Part shown: positions 46,590 to 54,849 of the stretch, one piece after another | How the letters are laid out: each line of letters starts with the position of its first letter | How positions within the stretch are numbered: position 1 is the stretch's first letter | Source: Levilactobacillus zymae | Lineage (GTDB): Bacteria; Bacillota; Bacilli; Lactobacillales; Lactobacillaceae | Direction of reading: 5' to 3' | NCBI RefSeq assembly: GCF_032190635.1 | Contig: NZ_JAVLAS010000001.1 | Coordinates: 682,001-746,000, forward strand | DNA: 64,000 nucleotides | Notes under the pieces: model-generated | What the model was told of the DNA's origin: nothing | Databases searched by the model: none | Seen by the model: only the letters and a program-made list of their open reading frames with translations | Position numbers and translations under genes: made by a program

Positions 46590-48125
46590 ATGACTAAACC
46601 AACTTATACCGATTATTTCTTTGACGAACCAGCGTACAACACCCACGATGGGGGCTACGTTCCGCTGGAGGTCGCCGATGCGCCCGAGATGGCGCTACGG
46701 ATTCCGCCATTGTTGCAACCGGACAAGGAAACTGCGACGGATACGTATTACACGGTCGAAGCCCAAGCCGGCGAAACCCAGTTACTCCCGGGCAAGAAGA
46801 CCAAGACTTGGGGGTACAACACGGCTCTGTTAGGTCAAACCCTGGTGTTTGCGAAGGGGAAGACCATGCACATTGATTTGAAGAATAGCCTGCCGGAACT
46901 GACGACGTTCCACTGGCACGGGTTAAACGTGCCAGGACCGTACACTGACGGTGGGTGCCACGCGCCCGTGTACCCGGGAGAGACGCGGCACATTGATTTC
47001 ACGGTGGACCAACCCGCCGCGACATTGTGGCTCCACGCGCACCCGTGTCCATCCACGGCCGAACAGGTCTGGCACGGACTGGCCGGCATGGTGCTGGTCA
47101 CCGACGATCAAGAAGCTAAATTGCCGTTTCCGCGAAACTACGGGGTCGACGACATTCCGTTGGTCTTACAGGATCGCCGGTTCCACGAGGATAACCAGTG
47201 GGACTACAATCAAGACTACGATCCCGATGGCGTTCAAGGCCCCACGGCGATGATCAACGGGACCATCAACCCGTACTTTGACGTCACCACTCAACGGCTA
47301 CGGCTGCGGATTCTGGACGGTGCTAACCGGCGCGAATGGCGGCTGCATTTTAGCCACGACTTGCCATTTACCCAGGTTGCGTCCGATGGTGGTGTGATGC
47401 CCGAACCCGTTAAATTTACCCACCTGATGTTGACCTGTGCCGAACGGGCCGAAATCATCGTGGACTTCGGCAGTGTCAAGCCGGGCGAAACAGTCACACT
47501 GTACTCCGACGATACGCCACTAGTAAAGTTTCGGATTCACGACTATCAACGCGAAGACGTGACGTTGCCGGACCATTTGGTCGACATTCTGGATCCGGAA
47601 GTCACGCCTAATACGCCCGTTCGGAAGGTCGTTATGGCGGGAATGGACGAATACGTCATGATTGACGGTAAGAAGTTCAATATGCAACGAATTGATGCAC
47701 GTCAACGAGTAGGGAACGTCGAACTGTGGGATGTGACCAACAGCAATGAGATGGACAGCGGCATGGTGCATCCCTTCCACATGCACGGGACCCAATTCTT
47801 GGTGGTCTCCCGTAACGGTAAGGCACCGTACCCGAACGAACGGGGCTACAAGGACACGGTCGGGGTTAACCCGGGTGAAACGGTCCGGCTCAAGGTTCGG
47901 TTCGAAAAGGCGGGGGTCTTCATGTATCACTGTCACATTATCGAACACGAAGATGGTGGGATGATGGCCCAAATTGAGGCCTATGATCCGGCCCAGCCAA
48001 AGACCTACAAGCTGATGGATATGGACACGCTGATGAACGCGTTCGCCAAGGAACGGGGCGTCGACGTCAAGGACCTCCACTTAGCCGGAATGAGTTCGTA
48101 CGATAAGATGGGGATGAAGATGTAA
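46590..48125 (+). CDS. Multicopper oxidase (laccase / CotA-like)
   Basis: 511 residues, no signal peptide, so cytosolic. All four copper-ligand motifs are present: HWHG (about residue 109), HAHP (about 150), HPFHMHG (about 391) and YHCHIIEHEDGGMM (about 449), the last carrying the type-1 Cys and an axial Met. These enzymes oxidise phenols, Cu(I) or bilirubin-like substrates with reduction of O2 to water. Lactobacillar homologues have been reported to act on biogenic amines and phenolics. The Met-rich tail (MSSYDKMGMKM) may help copper binding. The ribosome site (GAGGAAGGGG) is somewhat far from the ATG. No copper-export genes adjoin it. Confidence 0.93.
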   Translation: MTKPTYTDYFFDEPAYNTHDGGYVPLEVADAPEMALRIPPLLQPDKETATDTYYTVEAQAGETQLLPGKKTKTWGYNTALLGQTLVFAKGKTMHIDLKNSLPELTTFHWHGLNVPGPYTDGGCHAPVYPGETRHIDFTVDQPAATLWLHAHPCPSTAEQVWHGLAGMVLVTDDQEAKLPFPRNYGVDDIPLVLQDRRFHEDNQWDYNQDYDPDGVQGPTAMINGTINPYFDVTTQRLRLRILDGANRREWRLHFSHDLPFTQVASDGGVMPEPVKFTHLMLTCAERAEIIVDFGSVKPGETVTLYSDDTPLVKFRIHDYQREDVTLPDHLVDILDPEVTPNTPVRKVVMAGMDEYVMIDGKKFNMQRIDARQRVGNVELWDVTNSNEMDSGMVHPFHMHGTQFLVVSRNGKAPYPNERGYKDTVGVNPGETVRLKVRFEKAGVFMYHCHIIEHEDGGMMAQIEAYDPAQPKTYKLMDMDTLMNAFAKERGVDVKDLHLAGMSSYDKMGMKM

Positions 48126-48336
48126 AGAGTGCGTTCAGGGGCGGTCAGCGGGCGAGCATTAAGGCCGCTAACGGGTTTATCCCCGGTCTTAGGGGGTGAT
48201 TCCGTTAGTGGAATTAAGCGGAACCCGTTGCCCCTGATAAGCACGTTTCGGCGGCCACAGATGGCGCCAACGATTCGTGAGCTCACCACTCACGGATACC
48301 GCCAAATTTTCATTGAATCTTCTATGCTAACCAAAT
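48126..48336. other. Structured non-coding region
   Basis: A closing stem TCAGGGGC (48135-48142) / GCCCCTGA (48230-48237) is stacked on AACGGGTT (48170-48177) / AACCCGTT (48222-48229), with further GC-rich complementarity inside (CCCCGGTCTTAGGGGG). There is no T run. It could be a decayed mobile palindrome or a structured RNA at the 3' end of the oxidase transcript. Confidence 0.4.
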
Positions 48337-48380
48337 AACAGCCTTCAACCGTAAGCTTTTACTGGTTGAAGGCTGTTTTA
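48337..48380 (+). terminator. Intrinsic terminator
   Basis: AACAGCCTTCAACC and GGTTGAAGGCTGTT with T run; it ends the region downstream of the multicopper oxidase. Confidence 0.85.
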
Positions 48381-48472
48381 ATGTTTGGGTGAGAAAGATT
48401 TAGCTATAATAGAGATAATCAGAGCCATTGGACGGAGCAATTGGATGATGGATGGAAAGGACGGTCTGGTTC

Positions 48473-49159
48473 ATGGACGCTAAAGCTAGTTACCCGCAGG
48501 GACGCTATCATATCAGTCGGTTTGAGCAGCAACAGTTATTAATTCGTAATCAGGTGAGTTTGGTTGCAGCGCTCTTGCGGTTGACGGATTCCAAGACACC
48601 GTTTGCGCAGGTGAACGCCTTTCTGCAAGGAAGATTAACCAACCGCAAACTCAATGATGCCGTGGTGCAGCGCTTGTTAAATCTACGAACCGCGGTCGCT
48701 TTCATTACTGGTTCACCGGAAGGCTTTGACCTCTTGACGTTTAGCCACATCAACGACCTGGTGACCGCCGGCATCGGGTTAGGTGGCGGGGAGCTGCGGA
48801 AGATGCCCGTGGTGAACCTGGGGACGCAAGCGGTCCGGTTGCCCCTACCCCAGCAAGCCGCCGTGCAGAAGGATTTACTAGATCTGCGGTTAATCCATAG
48901 CGATTATACTGACCGAGCGTTACAAACACTGGCTTACCTGTTGCACCAGCAATTATTTAGCGATGGCAACCTGGAAACTGCTTTTCTGGTAGGCAATCAG
49001 GTGCTAGCCAAGCGGGGGGCGGGACTGCTGATGGTGGCAGACGACCAGCAAGTAGCTTTTCAAAGGGTGCTTCATGACTTTTATCGGCACGCCGCTGCGG
49101 AGCCGCTTTGTCGGTGGCTCTACACTAATGCGATCGTGGGGCCAGAATTACTCAGCTAA
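48473..49159 (+). CDS. Fic-domain-like protein with degenerate catalytic motif
   Basis: 228 residues. ATG 48473 follows GGAAAGGACGG. The C-terminal half has the Fic helix pattern: a LxxLAYLLHQQLFSDGNLETAF segment where active Fic proteins have HPFxDGNGRxxR, followed by LVGNQVLAKRGAGLLMV. The catalytic His is replaced by Gln (QLF), and the Arg after GN by Glu (NLET). Upstream, HINDLVTAGI and GGGELRKMPV are also Fic-like. Active family members transfer AMP or other nucleotides to target proteins; this one is probably not an AMP transferase. It is monocistronic. A very distant or different fold cannot be excluded. Confidence 0.6.
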   Translation: MDAKASYPQGRYHISRFEQQQLLIRNQVSLVAALLRLTDSKTPFAQVNAFLQGRLTNRKLNDAVVQRLLNLRTAVAFITGSPEGFDLLTFSHINDLVTAGIGLGGGELRKMPVVNLGTQAVRLPLPQQAAVQKDLLDLRLIHSDYTDRALQTLAYLLHQQLFSDGNLETAFLVGNQVLAKRGAGLLMVADDQQVAFQRVLHDFYRHAAAEPLCRWLYTNAIVGPELLS

Positions 49160-49170
49160 AGTCGTCCTAA

Positions 49171-49206
49171 AACGGGCTCCCGTACTTCAGGGTGCCCGTT
49201 ATTTAT
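49171..49206 (+). terminator. Terminator of the Fic-like gene
   Basis: AACGGGC and GCCCGTT with an inner CCC/GGG, followed by ATTTATGTTT. It overlaps the end of the small gene on the opposite strand. Confidence 0.6.
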
Positions 49207-49354
49207 GTTTAAGGAGTCGGCGAATCAGCCAGACGATGCCGATAATGATGGCGATTTGACCAGCGAAGACCACTAAGTAATAGAGTGAATCGAATAAGTA
49301 AAAGGTGGTTAAGACGTTTATCAAGTTTAGTTTCCCCCAGTACGATTGATTCAT
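49199..49354 (-). CDS. Small membrane protein (41-51 residues), unknown
   Basis: Stop TAA at 49199-49201. The frame is open to ATG 49354 (51 aa), but a GGGGGAAA site just before TTG 49324 makes a 41-residue form more likely. It contains a strong single helix, YLVVFAGQIAIIIGIVWLI, and a basic end RRLLKHK, which predicts one transmembrane segment with the C-terminus inside. It could be a regulatory or toxin-like membrane peptide. No antisense RNA partner is evident. Confidence 0.5.
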   Translation of the reverse strand: MNQSYWGKLNLINVLTTFYLFDSLYYLVVFAGQIAIIIGIVWLIRRLLKHK

Positions 49355-49625
49355 CTATGATAAATTAGTTTAGCCTCAATGTCTATGGCAACTATCAGTA
49401 ATTGCGCGGATTGCCAATACTTATTGTAAGTTATTTAATTGAATAATTAGCCAATGGATTAGCCATTGGCTAAGCGGATAGTCGGCGCTGTATTGAGTTG
49501 GAAAATTTAGTGGGAATTGGTACACTAGTTTAAAGTTGTGGGGTTAGGCATCCAAGAGAGGCCTGCTCAAGTTGTGACCGAGAACGTGATTGGGGTAGGG
49601 GGAAGTACCTAGTGGGGAGTTAGAC

Positions 49626-50105
49626 GTGTCTAATATTAATTTAGTGGTTATTTTGATCAAGTATTTTTATGGAATTGAGGACGAAACGATTACGCCGAAG
49701 CAGATTGCTCAGCTTAACCGGACCGCCAGTAATGGGTTAGTGATTCTACTGGCAGGTCTGGGCGTCACGACGTGGGGAGTAACGGCTAGTGACGGGGGCA
49801 GTACCAGTTGGCTGTGGTGCGGATTATGGGTCGGCATCGGTGGTGGCGGTTTGTGGTTCCGTCATCTTGCCAAGCAGCTGGGACTGCGCGAGTTGCGAAC
49901 GACCCGGCAAGAGTACGCAGAGCGGGTGCGGCGATTACGGCGCCGGGCGATGAACCTGGGCGGTGGCGTAGCCCTGGTTCTCTGGGGAACCATGTTACCG
50001 GTCGCTGATTGGCGGGTGACGCTAGGTATTAGTGTCGTGGTCGCGGGATTACTTGCCGTTGACACCTATCAAACCTGGCGGGAACATTTAACAATTATTG
50101 ATTGA
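49626..50105 (+). CDS. DUF3278-like membrane protein
   Basis: 159 residues from GTG 49626 (GGGGAG before it). The N-terminus IKYFYGIEDETITPKQIAQLNR matches the FYGIDGVLDEYKLQKINHLG segment of the gene at 50415, so all three belong to one family. Four hydrophobic segments: 34-52, 62-78, 110-125 and 130-145, with an Arg-rich loop (YAERVRRLRRRAMN) between the second and third. Function unknown. Such proteins are usually paired with a small XRE regulator, as here. Confidence 0.7.
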   Translation: MSNINLVVILIKYFYGIEDETITPKQIAQLNRTASNGLVILLAGLGVTTWGVTASDGGSTSWLWCGLWVGIGGGGLWFRHLAKQLGLRELRTTRQEYAERVRRLRRRAMNLGGGVALVLWGTMLPVADWRVTLGISVVVAGLLAVDTYQTWREHLTIID

Positions 50106-50129
50106 GCTGCCACCGAGCAGCTCTTTTTT
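50104..50129 (+). terminator. Terminator after the first DUF3278-like gene
   Basis: GAGCTGC, loop, GCAGCTC and six T. Confidence 0.88.
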
Positions 50130-50139
50130 GATGACCAAA

Positions 50140-50203
50140 TGTCATATATAGTTGACACGACTGGCAACCACGGGTAAACTAAAAGTGTCAATTATAAGTG
50201 ACA
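50140..50203 (+). promoter_or_regulatory. Promoter with twin TGTCA-N8-TGACA operators for the XRE/DUF3278 operon
   Basis: TTGACA (50152-50157) and TAAACT (50175-50180) are spaced 17 bp. Site 1 (50140-50157) is TGTCA-N8-TGACA and contains the -35. Site 2 (50186-50203) has the same architecture just downstream of the -10, and the two sites are arranged as an inverted pair (AAATGTCA...TTGACAC and complement). This is the layout of a two-site XRE repressor. Confidence 0.78.
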
Positions 50204-50222
50204 TTTCGAAAGGTGGCGGGCC

Positions 50223-50411
50223 ATGAACCACGTCAAAGACTATCGACAACAACGGGGATTGTCGCAGTTGAAGCTTGCGCAGACCGTGGGGGTCGCGCGG
50301 CAAACCATTAATTTGATCGAAAATGGGAAATATAATCCGTCACTCAAATTGTGTTTGGGTATCGCTAAGGCCCTAGGGACGGATTTAAACAGCTTATTCT
50401 GGGAGGAATGA
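50223..50411 (+). CDS. Small XRE (Cro/CI-type) regulator
   Basis: 62 residues, ATG 50223 behind AAAGGTGGCGGG. It is a bare helix-turn-helix: VKDYRQQRGLSQLKLAQTVG, VARQTINLIENGKYNPSLKL, CLGIAKALGTDLNSLFW, the YozG-like type that pairs with membrane proteins. It probably represses its own operon through the twin sites at 50140-50203. The DUF3278 gene follows after 3 bp. Confidence 0.92.
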   Translation: MNHVKDYRQQRGLSQLKLAQTVGVARQTINLIENGKYNPSLKLCLGIAKALGTDLNSLFWEE

Positions 50412-50414
50412 CGT

Positions 50415-50942
50415 ATGGGGAAATCGAGTTTATACGTCCGGTTGGTCAAGCGTTTCTACGGCATCGACGGCGTGTTGGACGAGTACAAATTACAAAAGAT
50501 CAATCATTTAGGCAACGTGATGTTTCTGTGGCTCATGGGGTACCTACTATTGGGCGATTTGGCTCTCATGGTTGCCCTGGTGAAGGTGCCCGCCGAGCAA
50601 GTCCTGACCGTCGCCATCTTTGCCAATTTAGTGGTCGTGGCCATCGTGATTGGCGTGCTGATCGGGGTCTTACGGAAACTTAAGTTAGATGATGTTGAGA
50701 TTACGGCGGCCGAGTTGCCCCAGCGGGTGAAGCGGTTGCGTTGGCGGGCCTTGGGCGCGGGCCTCTACTTTTTCGGAATCACGTTGCTGACGCAGAGCTT
50801 AATGGATTGGTGGTTTGACGGGACCAGCCTAGTGGCGACCTTTACCTCACCCGGCTTCTACGGCACCGGCTTAAGCGGGGGCGTGTTCTTTGGCGTCTGG
50901 ATGTACGTGGTTTGGCGGTTACACTTGAAGATTGTCGAGTGA
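50415..50942 (+). CDS. DUF3278 membrane protein
   Basis: 175 residues, ATG 50415, 3 bp behind the XRE gene, whose final codons (GGGAGGAAT) contain its ribosome site. Family N-terminus VRLVKRFYGIDGVLDEYKLQ and four hydrophobic segments (FLWLMGYLLLGDLALMVAL, FANLVVVAIVIGVLIGVL, LGAGLYFFGITLLTQSL, GVFFGVWMYVVWRL). Function unknown; the XRE/DUF3278 pairing suggests a membrane response unit, possibly signal-dependent release of the repressor. Confidence 0.82.
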   Translation: MGKSSLYVRLVKRFYGIDGVLDEYKLQKINHLGNVMFLWLMGYLLLGDLALMVALVKVPAEQVLTVAIFANLVVVAIVIGVLIGVLRKLKLDDVEITAAELPQRVKRLRWRALGAGLYFFGITLLTQSLMDWWFDGTSLVATFTSPGFYGTGLSGGVFFGVWMYVVWRLHLKIVE

Positions 50943-50995
50943 CGGCGCGGTACGGGCGACCAGTGCAAACAACGATCGACGGGGGGAGCAGGTTA

Positions 50996-51425
50996 TGACT
51001 CAGGGTTATCTATGGACATTGCAGCATTTTTACCACATTCATGGCGTGTTAGACGAGTACCGGGTGGCCGAACTCAATCGGCTAGGCAACCGCACCTTTC
51101 AGGTCCTATGGGGATACTTGTTACTGTCGAACCTGGTAGCGTTACTCGCCACGTTGCGGTTTTCAACGACGTTGGTTTTAGGGGACTGATCGGCAGTAAT
51201 TTGCTGGTGATCTTGCTGGTCGAATGGTGGTTGAGCCGGGCCGTTAATCGGTTAAAATTAGCCGTCGAAGAGGTCGACGCTGCTCATTACACCCGGCGAT
51301 TGCGGGCGTTAAGGTGGCGCGTGGCGGGCCAAACGAGTCGCTTGTTAGTGTTCTTCTGGGTGGGCCTGTTAGCCGTTTACCTGTTTACTAAAGACCAGAA
51401 GAAACAGTTGCATCGGTTAAGGTAA
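50996..51425 (+). pseudogene. Third DUF3278 gene, frameshifted
   Basis: ATG 50996 follows GGGGGAGCAGG. The frame gives LQHFYHIHGVLDEYRVAELN, RLGNRTFQVLWGYLLLSN and then stops at 51187-51189 (LVLGD). The rest, GLIGSNLLVILLVEWWLSRA to QLHRLR, continues in another frame to 51425. A one-base loss in the run GGGG at 51180-51183 would account for it. The repaired protein is about 143 residues, somewhat short for the family. Confidence 0.75.
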
Positions 51426-51428
51426 TCA

Positions 51429-51467
51429 AAAAAAGCGCGATCCGCAGTGGGCGGGTCGCGCTTTTCA
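51429..51467. terminator. Bidirectional terminator
   Basis: AAAAGCGCGATCCGC and GCGGGTCGCGCTTTT around AGTGG, one G-T pair. Confidence 0.88.
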
Positions 51468-51478
51468 AAACGTGGTTA

Positions 51479-52510
51479 TTAGAAGAACAGCTTGCTGGCA
51501 ATCGTGACGCAGGTCATTAAGACTACGGAAGCTAAAGTGGCGGCTAAGAATGGTCGACTACCGCGGTGGGCGATGACCTTGAAGTTCACGCTCATCCCCA
51601 GGGCGGCCATGGCCATCCCCAAGAAGATGTAGGCCAACTTGACCAGCCCAGCGACGACAGCGTCCCCCAAGGGAATAAAGGTACCGATGACACTGGTCAG
51701 GATGAAGCCGGCCATGAACCAAGGAATCGGTAACTTAGCGTTGGCGTCCGTGTTGGCTTGCGGCGTCGTCTTTTGGTACCACAGCCCGATGATCACGGCG
51801 GCCGGGGCTAACAGGAGCACCCGGGATAACTTGGTGATGATGGCGGTGTCCAGACTGACCGGACCACCGGCGCTCCCGGCGGCGACCGCGTGGGCGATTT
51901 CGTGTAGTGAGCCCCCGGTCATGACCCCGAATTGAACGGCGGTCAGGTGCAAGAGCGGCTTTAAGCCGATTTCAATCAAGGTAAAGACGGTCCCCAAGAT
52001 GGCGACGATGGCCACGGCCAGGACTTCGTTTTCCCGTTGTTGTTCGGCCTTTTCGGCGGGCACCTTGATCTGTGGCGACACGCCCATGACGGCGGCGGCC
52101 CCACAGATGCTGGTCCCGGTGGCCGTCAAGATGGCCAGGTCCTTTTCGACCCCCATCTTCCGGCTCAGGTTGTAGGTCAGTAAGATCATCCCGGTAACCA
52201 CGACGGCGGCCAAGGTGATGGTCTTGACCCCGGCGCTGGCCAGTTGGATTAAGTTCAATTTGAAGCCTAATAAAATAATACCTAAACGCAAGAACTTATT
52301 GGAAATGAAGCCGATTCCGGCCAGGTTGGGGGTTACCAGTTGGGGCCGGACCTGACAAGCCATCCCCAAGAGTAGGGCGATGACCAAAGCCCCCACTAGA
52401 TTGAGGTAGGGCAGTTGGGCCAGTTCGCTACCGGCCACGGCACAGATCAACGTGATCACGGCGGCCCCCCAGAATGGTCGGGACGCTAAGGTCGTTCGAA
52501 TTTCTAACAT
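51479..52510 (-). CDS. YeiH-type (UPF0324, putative sulfate exporter family) membrane transporter
   Basis: 343 residues. ATG 52510 is preferred to further upstream starts because GAGAGGAG precedes it. About ten transmembrane helices. Family landmarks: LVGALVIALLLGMAC, GIILLGFKLN, TGTSICGAAAVMGVSP (the conserved CGAxA loop), GTVFTLIEIG, SLHEIAHAVAAG, LGMSVNFK. Proteins of this family (PF03601) are predicted sulfonate/sulfate or amino-acid-related exporters; specificity is not known. Divergent from a LysR regulator, the usual arrangement for yeiH/yeiE-like pairs. Confidence 0.9.
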   Translation of the reverse strand: MLEIRTTLASRPFWGAAVITLICAVAGSELAQLPYLNLVGALVIALLLGMACQVRPQLVTPNLAGIGFISNKFLRLGIILLGFKLNLIQLASAGVKTITLAAVVVTGMILLTYNLSRKMGVEKDLAILTATGTSICGAAAVMGVSPQIKVPAEKAEQQRENEVLAVAIVAILGTVFTLIEIGLKPLLHLTAVQFGVMTGGSLHEIAHAVAAGSAGGPVSLDTAIITKLSRVLLLAPAAVIIGLWYQKTTPQANTDANAKLPIPWFMAGFILTSVIGTFIPLGDAVVAGLVKLAYIFLGMAMAALGMSVNFKVIAHRGSRPFLAATLASVVLMTCVTIASKLFF

Positions 52511-52623
52511 CAGCAATTTTCTCCTCTCAAATCGATAAATTGAGTATACCGGAGTGGTATCATAAGATAAAATTGTTATTTCTGATGTTTCCATAAATCT
52601 AGCTAATGATGAGGTGCTTTCAT

Positions 52624-53499
52624 ATGTTTGATCAACGCTATCAAACCTTTCGGGTTCTGGTCGCCACGAAATCCTATACCCGTACGGCCGAGGAATTATT
52701 TATCACCCAACCGGCCGTTTCTCAACAAATCAAGAGTCTAGAGACCGAAGTCGGGGTGCCGTTGGTCCATTATCAGCGCCCGTATCTGACCATCACGACG
52801 GCTGGCCAACAACTAGCCGCGTTCATTCAGCGGACTCAGGCTCAGTCGACCAAGTTACTCAACGACTTGCGCCAACCGGGGCAGCAACGACAACTGACCT
52901 TTAGTACCACCCTGTCCATCAGTGAATTCTTAGCGCCCCAGTTGGTGCGTGTACTACAAGCGCAAGGCAGTTATCGGCAAATTAATTGTCAGATTACGAA
53001 CACCCAAACGGCGCTACGGGCCCTCCAAACGGGAACCAGCGACTTTGCCTTAATTGAAGGAAACTTTGAAAAGCACGCCTTCGACTACCAGGTGATTCGC
53101 CACGAACCCTTCGTGGGTATCGTGGGGGCCACGTCGCCGTTGGCCCAATTGACGCGGGTGACCTGGGCCGATCTGACCAATTACCCACTGATTATCCGGG
53201 AAGGTGGATCGGGTAGCCGGGACATCTTACTGCACCTGGCGCAGGCCGCCAACGTCAGTCTGGCAGACTTTCCGCAGGTCATCACGGTCAACCACCCGGC
53301 GGCGATTCGCCAACTGTTATTGGCCGACGTGGGGGTCAGCTTTGTCTACCGGTCCGTGGTCCAGGCCGAACTCGCCACGGGTCAGCTGGTCGAACTGCCC
53401 TTAGCTTCCGGACGCTTGGAACACGATTTGGACTTAGTCTACGTCAAGGATAGCTTTTTTGCGGCGGACTACGCCCAGCTCGCCGCTCAGCTCCGATAG
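52624..53499 (+). CDS. LysR-family transcriptional regulator
   Basis: 291 residues. ATG 52624 is chosen (GAGGTG at 52611-52616); the earlier ATG at 52606 overlaps the ribosome site. N-terminal winged helix: FRVLVATKSYTRTAEELFIT, QPAVSQQIKSLETEVGVPLV. The effector domain (about 90-291) contains DFALIEGNF and IIREGGSGSRDILL, which resemble CysL/YeiE-type regulators that respond to sulfur or cysteine status. It faces the transporter gene across 113 bp and probably activates it. That region contains AT-rich imperfect dyads such as ATAA...TTAT near 52565-52585. Confidence 0.9.
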   Translation: MFDQRYQTFRVLVATKSYTRTAEELFITQPAVSQQIKSLETEVGVPLVHYQRPYLTITTAGQQLAAFIQRTQAQSTKLLNDLRQPGQQRQLTFSTTLSISEFLAPQLVRVLQAQGSYRQINCQITNTQTALRALQTGTSDFALIEGNFEKHAFDYQVIRHEPFVGIVGATSPLAQLTRVTWADLTNYPLIIREGGSGSRDILLHLAQAANVSLADFPQVITVNHPAAIRQLLLADVGVSFVYRSVVQAELATGQLVELPLASGRLEHDLDLVYVKDSFFAADYAQLAAQLR

Positions 53500-53565
53500 G
53501 AGGCAAAGGTAGAACATCGAAGCCCTGGCCCTCGGCGCGCTGCTCCGATAGTTTGTTAAGTGAGC

Positions 53566-53601
53566 TTATTATTAGACAATTAATAATAAACCCTGTAGAA
53601 T
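53566..53601 (+). promoter_or_regulatory. Promoter of the MFS gene with overlapping palindrome
   Basis: TAGACA (53573-53578) and TAGAAT (53596-53601), 17-bp spacing. TTATTATTA (53566-53574) and TAATAATAA (53581-53589) are perfect inverted arms with a 6-bp spacer over the -35, a likely repressor site. Confidence 0.65.
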
Positions 53602-53643
53602 AGCAATATTGTTCTAAATTTTGCCGAAAAGGGGTGGAGCCAC

Positions 53644-54834
53644 GTGACGAAGAAGACGAAACGGGCCATTTTTATTTTAATTTTTAGTGAATTCCTAGTG
53701 TGTTTAGGGATTAGTTTAGTGATACCGGTGATGCCGTTTATTAAAACGCAATTGCATCTGAGTGCCACCGATATGGGGATCATGAACGCCCTGTTTGCCT
53801 TCGCGCAATTCGTGGCCTCCCCGTTAATTGGCCGACTGTCCGACCGGATTGGCCGCAAGCCGGTCTTAACGGCCGGGTTGTTCCTGTATATGGTCTCCGA
53901 AGTGTTATTCGCGCTGACCAACCACTTGTGGGTCTTCAACATTTCGCGGGTCATCGGGGGCCTGTCCGCCGCGATGGTGGTGCCGACCGCCATGGCGTTA
54001 GCCGCCGACATCACCACCAAGCAACAACGGGCACGAGTGATTGGCTGGTTGTCCGCCGCCTTTAGTGGGGGCCTGATCTTGGGGCCCGGCATCGGTGGTA
54101 TCCTGGCCGGCGTCAGCTACAAGACGCCGTTTTGGGTCGCCGGGGCGTTGGGTCTTTTGAGTGCGGTGGTCTTGATCACCTTACTGCCCAACGACGCCGA
54201 ACACGAACAACCGGTGGCCACCACTACGGCCACACCCACCAGTCACCCGATGAGTCGGGCGTTTTGGACGGTGCCCATCATTATCCTGTTTACCATGATT
54301 CTGGTCTCGTCGTTTGGCCTGCAGGGCTTCGAAAGCATCTACAGCATCTACGTCAACGAGGTCTTCAACTTCAGTCTGAGTAACATCGCGCTGGTGTTAA
54401 CGTTAAATGGGTTGATTTCGTTATTCTTCCAGGTTGCGTTATTCGACGGCATGGTCAGTCGGCTGGGGGAACGGCGGTTGATTCGAATCTGCTTTTTCTT
54501 AGCGGCCGTGTCGACCATCTGGATTACCCAGGCGCACAGCAAGCTGGAAGTCATGGTGGCCACGCTGATCATCTTCACGGCGTTCGACCTCTTACGGCCG
54601 GCGATTACCACGTTACTGACTAAGGCCAGCGAGACCAACCAGGGTCTGATCAACGGGTTAAACATGTCGTTGACCAGCATCGGTAACATCGCCGGACCCA
54701 TCATGTCGGGAATGTTGCTCGACATGAACACCCACTACCCGTACATCGTGGTGGCCGGGTTCCTGATTGTGTCGTACCTGATGGCGTTCCTGTTACGCCG
54801 ACCACAGACGGCCCAACCGGTCAAACAAAACTAA
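53644..54834 (+). CDS. MFS efflux transporter (12 TM, multidrug/tetracycline-type)
   Basis: 396 residues from GTG 53644 (GGGGTGGAGCC upstream). Twelve predicted helices in two sixes with a central loop at about 188-205. Motif A LIGRLSDRIGRKPV in loop 2-3 and the motif C-type GLILGPGIGGILAG in helix 5 mark a drug:H+ antiporter of the DHA1 group (NorA/TetA-like). Substrate cannot be read from sequence. It has its own promoter with a palindrome but no adjacent regulator on the same strand; the LysR gene is upstream. Confidence 0.9.
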   Translation: MTKKTKRAIFILIFSEFLVCLGISLVIPVMPFIKTQLHLSATDMGIMNALFAFAQFVASPLIGRLSDRIGRKPVLTAGLFLYMVSEVLFALTNHLWVFNISRVIGGLSAAMVVPTAMALAADITTKQQRARVIGWLSAAFSGGLILGPGIGGILAGVSYKTPFWVAGALGLLSAVVLITLLPNDAEHEQPVATTTATPTSHPMSRAFWTVPIIILFTMILVSSFGLQGFESIYSIYVNEVFNFSLSNIALVLTLNGLISLFFQVALFDGMVSRLGERRLIRICFFLAAVSTIWITQAHSKLEVMVATLIIFTAFDLLRPAITTLLTKASETNQGLINGLNMSLTSIGNIAGPIMSGMLLDMNTHYPYIVVAGFLIVSYLMAFLLRRPQTAQPVKQN

Positions 54835-54849
54835 GTCAATGTATAGCAA

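Noticed and set aside
51177..51190. Programmed frameshift in the third DUF3278 gene
   Set aside because: No slippery heptamer with downstream structure is seen; a one-base loss in a G run is sufficient.
52511..52623. A defined LysR binding site between the YeiH and LysR genes
   Set aside because: Only imperfect AT-rich dyads are visible; none matches a clear T-N11-A box well enough to annotate.
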